Source of the DNA: Euptelea pleiosperma
Taxonomy: Eukaryota; Streptophyta; Magnoliopsida; Ranunculales; Eupteleaceae
Length of the DNA stretch: 64,000 nucleotides
NCBI GenBank assembly: GCA_035048495.1
Contig: JASUTR010000049.1
Location: forward strand, 1 to 64,000
Direction of reading: 5' to 3'
Positions within the stretch are counted from its first letter, which is position 1; each line of letters starts with the position of its first letter. Shown here in pieces: positions 14,290 to 26,510 of this stretch. The position numbers and the translations under genes are program-made. The notes beneath the pieces are model-generated. The model did no database searches. It was not told where the DNA came from and saw only the letters and a list, made by a program, of their open reading frames with translations.

Positions 14290-15560
14290 TACTTTTATGA
14301 TTTAAATATTTTTATATTATTTTTTCTAAATACCTCTTTAAATCTATTTTCCAAAACCGTTTAGTTTGTATTTTTCTGATTTTTATTGATTAAGTTATTA
14401 ATTTTCTAAGTTATATGACTTTACCAAAAAATCTAGAATTTCAGATTTTACACGGTCCGATTCACTTGGGATTTCGATCTATATTTTTAACCTAAATATT
14501 TTTCTAATTATTTTTCATGGATACCTATATCAATCTAATTTCTAGAACCTTTGAGTTTATATTTTTCTGATTTGTATTGATTAAGTTATGATTTTTCAAA
14601 CGTGCTGGACTTTTCTGTAAAACCCAGAATTCTAGATTTTTACACGGTCCACTTTACCTGAGATTTTGATCCATATTTTTAACCTAAATATTTTTATAAT
14701 TATTTTTCTTAGATACTTATATCAATCTAGTTTCTAGAACCTTTGAGTTTATATTTTTCTGATCTGTATTGATTAAGTTATGATTTTTCAAACGTACTGG
14801 ACTTTTCTGTAAAACCCAGAATTCCAGATTTTACACGGTCCACTTTACCTGAGATTTCGATCCATATTTTTAATCTAAATATTTTTCTAATTATTTTTCA
14901 CAGATACCTCTATCAATCTAGTTTCTAAAACCTTTGAGTTTATATTTTTTCTGATCTGTATTGATTAAGTTATAATTTTTCAAACGTACTGGACTTTTCT
15001 GTAAAACCCAGAATTCCAGATTTTACACGGTCCACTTTACCTGAGATTTCGATCCATATTTTTAACCTAAATATTTTTCTAATTATTTTTCACAAATACC
15101 TCTATCAATCTAGTTTCTAAAACCTTTGAGTTTATATTTTTCTGATCTGTATTGATTAAGTTATGATTTTTCAAACGTACTGAACTTTTCTGTAAAACCC
15201 AGAATTTTAGATTTTACACGGTCCACTTCACTTGAGATTTCAATCTATATTTTTAACCTAAATATTTTTTTAATTATTTTTCATAGATACCTCTATTAAT
15301 TTAGTTTCTATAACCCTTGAGTTTGTATTTTTCTGATATATATTGATTAAGTTATGAGTTTTTAAATGTGCGGGACTTTTCTGTATCCCGAATTCTGTCC
15401 AGCCCAATTAATTAAGAGTTTTGACCTATATTTTGAATCTGAATATTTTTCTATTTATTTTTCCTAAAAACGTCTATGAATCTAGTTTTTAAATCCATTG
15501 AGTTTATATTTTTCTAATTCATATTTATTTAGTTATAATTTTTATAATGCAGTACATTTT
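14290..15560 (+). repeat. About 191-bp tandem repeats inside the solo LTR
   Basis: A degenerate AT-rich unit is repeated about six times. The landmark CACGGTCC lies at 14451, 14643, 14834, 15026 and 15217, giving spacings of 192, 191, 192 and 191. Each unit also carries CCTAAATATTTTT, AACCTTTGAGTTTATATTT and TTGATTAAGTTAT. The outer copies are most diverged and lack CACGGTCC. Internal tandem repeats are common in long plant LTRs. The unit is unrelated to the 177-bp satellite. Confidence 0.85.
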
Positions 15561-15645
15561 TTGTAAAAAAAAACCTATTAATTGTTCGTGGTTCGGTCAT
15601 GATTATTAACTATTAAGGTTTTAACCTTGTTGTTTGACTAAACCC

Positions 15646-16095
15646 TAGATGGTTTGACCTATACCTGTATGCATGGGGATCCCACCCATGTGTCTTGGAT
15701 CCCTCATAGGGTTCGGCCAAGTGTCTTGGATCCCTCTTTAGGGTTCGACCTTGTGTCATGGATCCCTCATAGGGTTCGGCCATGGCGTGTTGGATTCTCT
15801 TGCGATTTTCACTTATATTATTCATCGATGTTGATTGTGATATTTGGTCATGTCTTATTGACTATTATACCTAGATGGTTCAACCTATACTTGTATGCAT
15901 GGGGATCCCACCCATGTGTCTTGGATCCCTCATAGGGTTCGGCCAAGTGTCTTGGATCCCTTTTTAGGGTTCGACCTTGTGTCATGGATCCCTCATAGGG
16001 TTCGGCCATGGTGTGTTGGATTGTCTTGTGATTTCCACTTATATTATTCATCCGTATTGATCGTGACCTTCGGTGATTGTTACATGTTATTCATG
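15646..16095 (+). repeat. 226-bp duplication with shorter internal repeats in the solo LTR
   Basis: Two copies begin at CTAGATGGTT (15646 and 15871). Both contain TATGCATGGGGATCCCACCC and three repeats of a unit of about 40 bp built on TTGGATCCCTCATAGGGTTC. They diverge after TTATATTATTCATC. The overlapping small ORFs (15613-16131, both strands) arise from this repetition and are not genes. Confidence 0.8.
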
Positions 16096-17015
16096 GTTAA
16101 CCCTAATTCGTTCCCATATTATTACTCTTAATGATCATTGGTTCATTTTATATTTTTATTTAAATGTTAAATACATGTGTGTTTATGTCATGTAACCCTA
16201 GTACATCTTGTTGTCATACCATGATCATCACGTCATTTCATATAAGGGGTGCATAAGGGAACGGGGTTGAAGTATATTATATACGTTTATATTGGTTTTA
16301 TCAATTAATCAGGGTTCGGTACCCTAGGGTGAAAGGCCCCAGACGTTATTATATCCTGCAGATGGGTCGATGAGACCGCTCCCAGTGCGGGAAGGAGATG
16401 GAGACCCTATGTGGTTATGGGTACTAGTTGCATTGGCATCCCTTACTCATCTGCATTCATCCTCATATTCATGCCATCTTTATTATACGATTGAGATGCA
16501 TACCTTGATTAAAAAACTTGAATAGTATGATATCATACCATGCACACTGTTGTATTACTGGGCCTCGGCTCACGGTGCTACACCGATATCATTTTCAGAT
16601 TTTGAGGAGCCGGGTACGTGAGATGATTTTGAGACGAAAGACTCCGGTGCATTCGAGGAGATCGGCGAGGACTTGGGAGTCGATCCCACACTTTAGAAAG
16701 TTGTATTTGATTATTTTATAACATTATTTATTTATTTTCACGGGCATGTAAGCCTTTGATTGAGAGCATGTTCTCACTTCCATCTCTTCACATTTAGTTG
16801 ATTGATTGAATTATTTGAATTATAAATTATTTAAATTATTTGTTTCCTACATCTACTCTTCTTTTTTTTCTTAGTGGGTTTTCGAATGAACCTTAGTAGT
16901 CTAATTGACCTAATTGGACCACTAGGGGACATTCATGGATCACCTCTGGGTTCGGGTACGGGTCGATCCACGAATTTTTGGGTTGTATTTGGGTATTCGG
17001 ATTCGGGGCGTGACA

Positions 17016-17020
17016 GAACA
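17016..17020. other. Right target-site duplication of the solo LTR (GAACA)
   Basis: Five bases after the terminal TGACA of the LTR, followed by CTTCAAATG of the satellite. It differs from the left copy CAACA at the first base, by mutation or by an inter-element recombination origin. Confidence 0.7.
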
Positions 17021-20000
17021 CTTCAAATGTGTTGCAACAATAGTAATGGAAGAGTTTGAGTCCAATTACGAGGTCCGGTTGCGAAAAAGTCACAAGTTAT
17101 AGGCTTCGGAATGTAACACACAAACTGAATCTAATTTGAGACGTTGACGCACGGATGGAGCTAACTTGTTTCGCCTATCCCGAATCTTGTTCCAATACTT
17201 CTAATGTGTTGAAACAATAATAATGGAAGAGTTTGAGTTCAATTACGAGGTCCGATTGCGAAAAAGTCACAAGTTATAGGCTTCGGAATGTAACACACAA
17301 ACTGAGTCCAATTTGAGACGTTGACGCACGGATGGAGTTAACTTGTTTCTCCTATCCCGCATCTTGTTCCAATACTTCAAATGTGTTGAAACAATAATAA
17401 TGTAAGAGTTTGAGTCCAATTACGAGGTCCGATTGCGAAAAAGTCACAAGTTATAGGCTTCGGAATGTAAAACACAAACTGAGTCCAATTTGAGACGTTG
17501 ACACACGGATGGAGCTAACTTGTTTTGACTGTCACGAATCTTGTTTCAACACTTCAAATGTGTTGCAACAATAGTAATGGAAGAGTTTGAGTCCAATTAC
17601 GAGGTCCGGTTGCGAAAAAGTCACAAGTTATAGGCTTCGGAATGTAACACACAAACTGAGTCCAATTTCAGACGTTGACGCACGGATGGAGCTAACTTGT
17701 TTCTCCTATCCCGCATCTTGTTCCAATACTTCAAATGTGTTGAAACAATAATAATGGAAGAGTTTGAGTTCAATTACGAGGTCCGATTGCGAAAAAGTCA
17801 CAAGTTATAGGCTTCGGAATGTAACACACAAACTGAGTCCAATTTGAGACGTTGTCGCACGAATGGAGCTAACTTGTTTCTCCTATCCCGAATCTTGTTC
17901 CAATACTTCAAATGTGCTGAAACAATAATAATGTAAGAGTTTGAGTCCAATTACGAGGTCCGATTGCGAAAAAGTCACAAGTTATAGGCTTCGGAATGTA
18001 ACACACAAACTGAGTCCAATTTGAGACGTTGACACACGGATGGAGCTAACTTGTTTTGACTGTCACGAATCTTGTTTCAACACTTCAAATGTGTTGCAAC
18101 AATAGTAATGGAAGAGTTTGAGTCCAATTACGAGGTCCGATTGCGAAAAAGTCACAAGTTATAGGCTTCGGAATGTAACACACAAACTGAGTCCAATTTG
18201 AGACGTTGACGCACGGATGGAGCTAACTTGTTTCGCCTATCCCGAATCTTGTTCCAATACTTCTAATGTGTTGAAACAATAGTAATGGAAGAGTTTGAGT
18301 CCAATTACGAGGTCCGATTGCGAAAAAGTCACAAGTTATAGGCTTCGGAATGTAACACACAAACTGAGTCCAATTTGAGACGTTGACGCACGGATGGAGC
18401 TAACTTGTTTCGACTGTCCCGAATCTTATTCCAACACTTCAAATGTGTTGAAACAATAGTAATGGAAGAATTTGAGTCTAATTACGAGGTTCGGTTGCGA
18501 AAAAGTCACAAGTTATAGGCTTCGGAATGTAACACACAAACTGAGTCCAATTTGAGACGTTGACGCACGGATGGAGCTAACTTTTTTCGCCTATCGCGAA
18601 TCTTGTTCCAATACTTCAAATGTGTTGAAACAATAATAATGGAAGAGTTTGAGTCCAATTACGAGGTCCGATTGCGAAAAAGTCACAAGTTATAGGCTTC
18701 GGAATGTAACACACAAACTGAGTCCAATTTGAGACGTTGACGCACGGATGGGGCTAACTTGTTTCGCCTAACCCGAATCTTGTTCCAATACTTCAAATGT
18801 GTTGAAACAATAATAATGGAAGAGTTTGAGTTCAATTACGAGGTCCGATTGCGAAAAAGTCACAAGTTATAGGCTTCGGAATGTAACACACAAACTGAGT
18901 CCAATTTGAAACGTTGTCGCACGGATGGAGCTAACTTGTTTCTCCTATCCCGAATCTTGTTCCAATACTTCAAATGTGCTGAAACAATAATAATGTAAGA
19001 GTTTGAGTCCAATTACGAGGTCCGATTGCGAAAAAGTCACAAGTTATAGGCTTCGGAATGTAACACACAAACTGAGTCCAATTTCAGACGTTGACGCACG
19101 GATGGAGCTAACTTGTTTCTCCTATCCCGCATCTTGTTCCAATACTTCAAATGTGTTGAAACAATAATAATGGAAGAGTTTGAGTTCAATTACGAGGTCC
19201 GATTGCGAAAAAGTCACAAGTTATAGGCTTCGGAATGTAACACACAAACTGAGTCCAATTTGAGACGTTGACGCACGGATGGAGCTAACTTGTTTCGACT
19301 GTCCCGAATCTTATTCCAACACTTCAAATGTGTTGAAACAATAGTAATGGAAGAATTTGAGTCTAATTACGAGGTTCGGTTGCGAAAAAGTCACAAGTTA
19401 TAGGCTTCGGAATGTAACACACAAACTGAGTCCAATTTGAGACGTTGACGCACGGATGGAGCTAACTTTTTTCGCCTATCGCGAATCTTGTTCCAATACT
19501 TCAAATGTGTTGAAACAATAATAATGGAAGAGTTTGAGTCCAATTACGAGGTCCGATTGCGAAAAAGTCACAAGTTATAGGCTTCGGAATGTAACACACA
19601 AACTGAGTCCAATTTGAGACGTTGACGCACGGATGGAGCTAACTTGTTTTGACTGCTACGAATCTTGTTTCAACACTTCAAATGTGTTGCAACAATAGTA
19701 ATGGAAGAGTTTGAGTCCAATTACGAGGTCCGGTTGCGAAAAAGTCACAAGTTATAGGCTTCGGAATGTAACACACAAACTGAATCTAATTTGAGACGTT
19801 GACGCACGGATGGAGCTAACTTTTTTCGCCTATCCCGAATCTTGTTCCAATACTTCTAATGTGTTGAAACAATAATAATGGAAGAGTTTGAGTTCAATTA
19901 CGAGGTCCGATTGCGAAAAAGTCACAAGTTATAGGCTTCGGAATGTAACACACAAACTGAGTCCAATTTGAGACGTTGACGCACGGATGGAGCTAACTTG

Positions 20001-20490
20001 TTTCTCCTATCCCGCATCTTGTTCCAATACTTCAAATGTGTTGAAACAATAATAATGTAAGAGTTTGAGTCCAATTACGAGGTCCGATTGCGAAAAAGTC
20101 ACAAGTTATAGGCTTCGGAATGTAAAACACAAACTGAGTCCAATTTGAGACGTTGACACACGGATGGAGCTAACTTGTTTTGACTGTCACGAATCTTGTT
20201 TCAACACTTCAAATGTGTTGCAACAATAGTAATGGAAGAGTTTGAGTCCAATTACGAGGTCCGGTTGCGAAAAAGTCACAAGTTATAGGCTTCGGAATGT
20301 AACACACAAACTGAATCCAATTTGAGACGTTGACGCACGGATGGAGCTAACTTGTTTCGCCTATCCCGAATCTTGTTCCAATACTTCAAATGTGTTGAAA
20401 CAATAATAATGGAAGAGTTTGAGTTCAATTACGAGGTCCGATTGCGAAAAAGTCACAAGTTATAGGCTTCGGAATGTAACACACAAACTG

Positions 20491-23400
20491 AGTCCAATTT
20501 GAGACGTTGAAGCACGGATGGAGCTAACTTGTTTCGACAGTCATAAATCTTGTTCAAACACTTCAAATTTGTTGAAACAATTGTAATGGAAGAATTCGAG
20601 TCTAATTACGAGGTCCGGTTGCGAAAAAGTCACAAGTTATAGGCTTCGGAATGTAACACACAAACTGAGTCCAATTTGAGATGTTGACGCACGGAAGGAG
20701 CAAACTTGTTTTGACAGTCATAAATCTTGTTCCAACACTTCAAATTTGTTGAAACAATTGTAATGGAAAAATTCGAGTCTAATTACGAGGTCCGGTTGCG
20801 AAAAAGTCACAAGTTATAGGCTTCGGAATGTAGCACACAAACTGAGTCCAATATGAGACGTTGACGCACGGATGGAGCTAACTTGTTTCGACTGTCCCGA
20901 ATCTTGTTCCAACACTTCAAATGTGCTGTAACAATAGTAATAGAAGAATTCGAGTTTAATTACGAGGTCCGGTTGCGAAAAAGTCACAAGTTATAGGCTT
21001 CAGAATGTAACACACAAACTGAGTCCAATTTGAGACGTTGACGCACGGATGGAGCTAACTTGTTTCGACTGTCCCGAATCTTATTCCAACACTTCAAATG
21101 TGTTGAAACAATAGTAATGGAAGATTTTTGAGTCTAATTACGAGGTTCGGTTGCGAAAAAGTCACAAGTTATAGGCTTTGGAATGTAACAGACAAACTGA
21201 GTCCAATTTGAGACGTTGACGCACGGATGGAGCTAACTTTTTTCGCCTATCGCGAATCTTGTTCCAATACTTCAAATGTGTTGAAACAATAATAATGGAA
21301 GAGTTTGAGTCCAATTACGAGGTCCGATTGCGAAAAAGTCACCAGTTATAGGCTTCGGAATGTAACACACAAACTGAGTCCAATTTGAGACGTTGACGCA
21401 CGGATGGAGCTAACTTGTTTTGACTGCTACGAATCTTGTTTCAACACTTCAAATGTGTTGCAACAATAGTAATGGAAGAGTTTGAGTCCAATTACGAGGT
21501 CCGGTTGCGAAAAAGTCACAAGTTATAGGCTTCGGAATGTAACACACAAACTGAATCCAATTTGAGACGTTGACGCACGGATGGAGCTAACTTGTTTCGC
21601 CTATCCCGAATCTTGTTCCAATACTTCAAATGTGTTGAAACAATAATAATGGAAGAGTTTGAGTTCAATTACGAGGTCCGATTGCGAAAAAGTCACAAGT
21701 TATCGGCTTCGGAATGTAACACACAAACTGAGTCCAATTTGAGACGTTGACGCACGGATGGAGCTAACTTGTTTCGACTGTCCCGAATCTTATTCCAACA
21801 CTTCAAATGTGTTGAAACAATAGTAATGGAAGAATTTGAGTCTAATTACGAGGTTCGGTTGCGAAAAAGTCACAAGTTATAGGCTTCGGAATGTAACACA
21901 CAAACTGAGTCCAATTTGAGATGTTGACGCACGGATGGAGCTAACTTTTTTCGCCTATCGCGAATCTTGTTCCAATACTTCAAATGTGTTGAAACAATAA
22001 TAATGGAAGAGTTTGAGTCCAATTATGAGGTCCGATTGCGAAAAAGTCACCAGTTATAGGCTTCGGAATGTAACACACAAACTGAGTCCAATTTGAGACG
22101 TTGACGCACGGATGGAGCTAACTTGTTTTGACTGCAACGAATCTTGTTTCAACACTTCAAATGTGTTGCAACAATAGTAATGGAAGAGTTTGAGTCCAAT
22201 TACGAGGTCCGGTTGCGAAAAAGTCACAAGTTATAGGCTTCGGAATGTAACACACAAACTGAATCCAATTTGAGACGTTGACGCACGGATGGAGCTAACT
22301 TGTTTCGCCTATCCCGAATCTTGTTCCAATACTTCAAATGTGTTGAAACAATAATAATGGAAGAGTTTGAGTTCAATTACGAGGTCCGATTGCGAAAAAG
22401 TCACAAGTTATAGGCTTCGGAATGTAACACACAAACTGAGTCCAATTTGAGACGTTGAAGCACGGATGGAGCTAACTTGTTTCGACAGTCATAAATCTTG
22501 TTCAAACACTTCAAATTTGTTGAAACAATTGTAATGGAAGAATTCGAGTCTAATTACGAGGTCCGGTTGCGAAAAAGTCACAAGTTATAGGCTTCGGAAT
22601 GTAACACACAAACTGAGTCCAATTTGAGATGTTGACGCACGGAAGGAGCAAACTTGTTTTGACAGTCATAAATCTTGTTCCAACACTTCAAATTTGTTGA
22701 AACAATTGTAATGGAAGAATTCGAGTCTAATTACGAGGTCCGGTTGCGAAAAAGTCACAATTTATAGGCTTCGGAATGTAGCACACAAACTGAGTCCAAT
22801 ATGAGACGTTGACGCACGGATGGAGCTAACTTGTTTCGACTGTCCCGAATCTTGTTCCAACACTTCAAATGTGCTGTAACAATAGTAATAGAAGAATTCG
22901 AGTTTAATTACGAGGTCCGGTTGCGAAAAAGTCACAAGTTATAGGCTTCAGAATGTAACACACAAACTGAGTCCAATTTGAGACGTTGACGCACGGATGG
23001 AGCTAACTTGTTTCGACTGTCCCGAATCTTATTCCAACACTTCAAATGTGTTGAAACAATAGTAATGGAAGATTTTTGAGTCTAATTACGAGGTTCGGTT
23101 GCGAAAAAGTCACAAGTTATAGGCTTTGGAATGTAACAGACAAACTGAGTCCAATTTGAGACGTTGACGCACGGATGGAGCTAACTTTTTTCGCCTATCG
23201 CGAATCTTGTTCCAATACTTCAAATGTGTTGAAACAATAATAATGGAAGAGTCTGAGTCCAATTACGAGGTCCGATTGCGAAAAAGTCACCAGTTATAGG
23301 CTTCGGAATGTAACACACAAACTGAGTCCAATTTGAGACGTTGACGCACGGATGGAGCTAACTTGTTTTGACTGCTACGAATCTTGTTTCAACACTTCAA

Positions 23401-24386
23401 ATGTGTTGCAACAATAGTAATGGAAGAGTTTGAGTCCAATTACGAGGTCCGGTTGCGAAAAAGTCACAAGTTATAGGCTTCGGAATGTAACACACAAACT
23501 GAATCCAATTTGAGACGTTGACGCACGGATGGAGCTAACTTGTTTCGCCTATCCCGAATCTTGTTCCAATACTTCAAATGTGTTGAAACAATAATAATGG
23601 AAGAGTTTGAGTTCAATTACGAGGTCCGATTGCGAAAAAGTCACAAGTTATAGGCTTCGGAATGTAACACACAAACTGAGTCCAATTTGAGACGTTGACG
23701 CACGGATGGAGCTAACTTGTTTCGACTGTCTCGAATCTTATTCCAACACTTCAAATGTGTTGAAACAATAGTAATGGAAGAATTTGAGTCTAATTACGAG
23801 GTTCGGTTGCGAAAAAGTCACAAGTTATAGGCTTCGGAATGTAACACACAAACTGAGTCCAATTTGAGACGTTGACGCACGGATGGAGCTAACTTTTTTC
23901 GCCTATCGCGAATCTTGTTCCAATACTTCAAATGTGTTGAAACAATAATAATGGAAGAGTTTGAGTCCAATTACGAGGTCCGATTGCGAAAAAGTCACAA
24001 GTTATAGGCTTCGGAATGTAACACACAAACTGAGTCCAATTTGAGACGTTGACGCACGGATGGAGCTAACTTGTTTTGACTGCAACGAATCTTGTTTCAA
24101 CCCTTCAAATGTGTTGCAACAATAGTAATGGAAGAGTTTGAGTCCAATTACGAGGTCCGGTTGCGAAAAAGTCACAAGTTATAGGCTTCGGAATGTAACA
24201 CACAAACTGAATCCAATTTGAGACGTTGACGCACGGATGGAGCTAACTTGTTTCGCCTATCCCGAATCTTGTTCCAATACTTCAAATGTGTTGAAACAAT
24301 AATAATGGAAGAGTTTGAGTTCAATTACGAGGTCCGATTGCGAAAAAGTCACAAGTTATAGGCTTCGGAATGTAACTCACAAACCG
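20491..24386. repeat. Higher-order repeat: 11-mer A-B-C-D-E-F-G-D-E-F-G, two copies
   Basis: Units begin at 20491 and 22439 (spacing 1948 bp, 11 monomers). Both show the same eleven subtypes in the same order. They share private changes such as the D-type with GAAGATTTTTGAG and GTAACAGAC, and the C-type with TAGCACAC before it. The copies are nearly identical. Visible differences include GAAAAATTCG in the first copy, and CACAATTTATAGG and GAGTCTGAGTCC in the second. This is a recent segmental duplication within the array. Confidence 0.85.
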
Positions 24387-26510
24387 AGTCCAATTTGAGA
24401 CGTTGACGCACGGATGGGGCTAACTTGTTTCGCCTAACCCGAATCTTGTTCCAATACTTCAAATGTGTTGAAACAATAATAATGGAAGAGTTTGAGTTCA
24501 ATTACGAGGTCCGATTGCGAAAAAGTCACAAGTTATAGGCTTCGGAATGTAACACACAAACTGAGTCCAATTTGAGACGTTGACACACGGATGGAGCTAA
24601 CTTGTTTTGACTGTCACGAATCTTGTTTCAACACTTCAAATGTGTTGCAACAATAGTAATGGAAGAGTTTGAGTCCAATTACGAGGTCCGGTTGCGAAAA
24701 AGTCACAAGTTATAGGCTTCGGAATGTAACACACAAACTGAGTCCAATTTGAGACGTTGACGCACGGATGGAGCTAACTTGTTTTGACTGCTACGAATCT
24801 TGTTTCAACACTTCAAATGTGTTGCAACAATAGTAATGGAAGAGTTTGAGTCCAATTACGAGGTCCGGTTGCGAAAAAGTCACAAGTTATAGGCTTCGGA
24901 ATGTAACACACAAACTGAATCCAATTTGAGACGTTGACGCACGGATGGAGCTAACTTGTTTCGCCTATCCCGAATCTTGTTCCAATACTTCAAATGTGTT
25001 GAAACAATAATAATGGAAGAGTTTGAGTTCAATTACGAGGTCCGATTGCGAAAAAGTCACAAGTTATAGGCTTCGGAATGTAACACACAAACTGAGTCCA
25101 ATTTGAGACGTTGACGCACGGATGGAGCTAACTTGTTTCGACTGTCCCGAATCTTATTCCAACACTTCAAATGTGTTGAAACAATAGTAATGGAAGAATT
25201 TGAGTCTAATTACGAGGTTCGGTTGCGAAAAAGTCACAAGTTATAGGCTTCGGAATGTAACACACAAACTGAGTCCAATTTGAGACGTTGACGCACGGAT
25301 GGAGCTAACTTTTTTCGCCTATCGCGAATCTTGTTCCAATACTTCAAATGTGTTGAAACAATAATAATGGAAGAGTTTGAGTCCAATTACGAGGTCCGAT
25401 TGCGAAAAAGTCACCAGTTATAGGCTTCGGAATGTAACACACAAACTGAGTCCAATTTGAGACGTTGACGCACGGATGGAGCTAACTTGTTTTGACTGCA
25501 ACGAATCTTGTTTCAACACTTCAAATGTGTTGCAACAATAGTAATGGAAGAGTTTGAGTCCAATTACGAGGTCCGGTTGCGAAAAAGTCACAAGTTATAG
25601 GCTTCGGAATGTAACACACAAACTGAATCCAATTTGAGACGTTGACGCACGGATGGAGCTAACTTGTTTCGCCTATCCCGAATCTTGTTCCAATACTTCA
25701 AATGTGTTGAAACAATAATAATGGAAGAGTTTGAGTTCAATTACGAGGTCCGATTGCGAAAAAGTCACAAGTTATAGGCTTCGGAATGTAACACACAAAC
25801 TGAGTCCAATTTGAGACGTTGACGCACGGATGGGGCTAACTTGTTTCGCCTAACCCGAATCTTGTTCCAATACTTCAAATGTGTTGAAACAATAATAATG
25901 GAAGAGTTTGAGTTCAATTACGAGGTCCGATTGCGAAAAAGTCACAAGTTATAGGCTTCGGAATGTAACACACAAACTGAGTCCAATTTGAGACGTTGAC
26001 ACACGGATGGAGCTAACTTGTTTTGACTGTCACGAATCTTGTTTCAACACTTCAAATGTGTTGCAACAATAGTAATGGAAGAGTTTGAGTCCAATTACGA
26101 GGTCCGGTTGCGAAAAAGTCACAAGTTATAGGCTTCGGAATGTAACACACAAACTGAGTCCAATTTGAGACGTTGACGCACGGATGGAGCTAACTTGTTT
26201 TGACTGCTACGAATCTTGTTTCAACACTTCAAATGTGTTGCAACAATAGTAATGGAAGAGTTTGAGTTCAATTACGAGGTCCGGTTGCGAAAACGTCACA
26301 AGTTATAGGCTTCGGAATGTAACACACAAACTGAATCCAATATGAGACGTTGACGCACGGATGGAGCTAACTTGTTTCGCCTATCCCGAATCTTGTTCCA
26401 ATACTTCAAATGTGTTGAAACAATAATAATGGAAGAGTTTGAGTTCAATTACGAGGTCCGATTGCGAAAAAGTCACAAGTTATAGGCTTCGGAATGTAAC
26501 ACACAAACTG
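23679..26510. repeat. Higher-order repeat: 8-mer D-E-F-G-H-I-F-G, two copies
   Basis: Two units of 1416 bp (8 x 177) start at 23679 and 25095. The first overlaps the last four monomers of the preceding 11-mer block, so D-E-F-G is shared between the two repeat types. This nested arrangement fits repeated unequal exchange with shifting boundaries rather than a single amplified unit. The F monomer in the first half of each unit carries the rare core CTGCAACG instead of CTGCTACG. Confidence 0.8.

Larger units (their letters stand above)
12994..17015 (+). mobile_element. Solo LTR of a Ty3/gypsy chromovirus, probably Tekay/Del lineage
   Basis: A 4022-bp block unrelated to the satellite, starting TGTAATACCCCGAAC and ending GGATTCGGGGCGTGACA, so it has TG...CA ends. 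It is flanked by CAACA and GAACA, a 5-bp target duplication with one mismatch. There is no internal gag or pol, no second LTR, and no primer-binding or polypurine sequence, so it is a solo LTR. The TGTAATACCCCG start, the GGGGCGTGACA end and the multi-kilobase length resemble Tekay/Del LTRs as I know them; the lineage is inference. Plus orientation is supported by a TATA-like box near 13770 followed by CCCTAA-rich leader-like sequence and a splice donor at 14080. It contains a 191-bp tandem repeat and a 226-bp duplication. The small ORFs within it look spurious. Confidence 0.8.

Noticed and set aside
15613..16131. Overlapping short ORFs on both strands in the solo LTR
   Set aside because: They are produced by the 226-bp duplication and its internal repeats, several rely on non-ATG starts, and nothing resembles a known protein.
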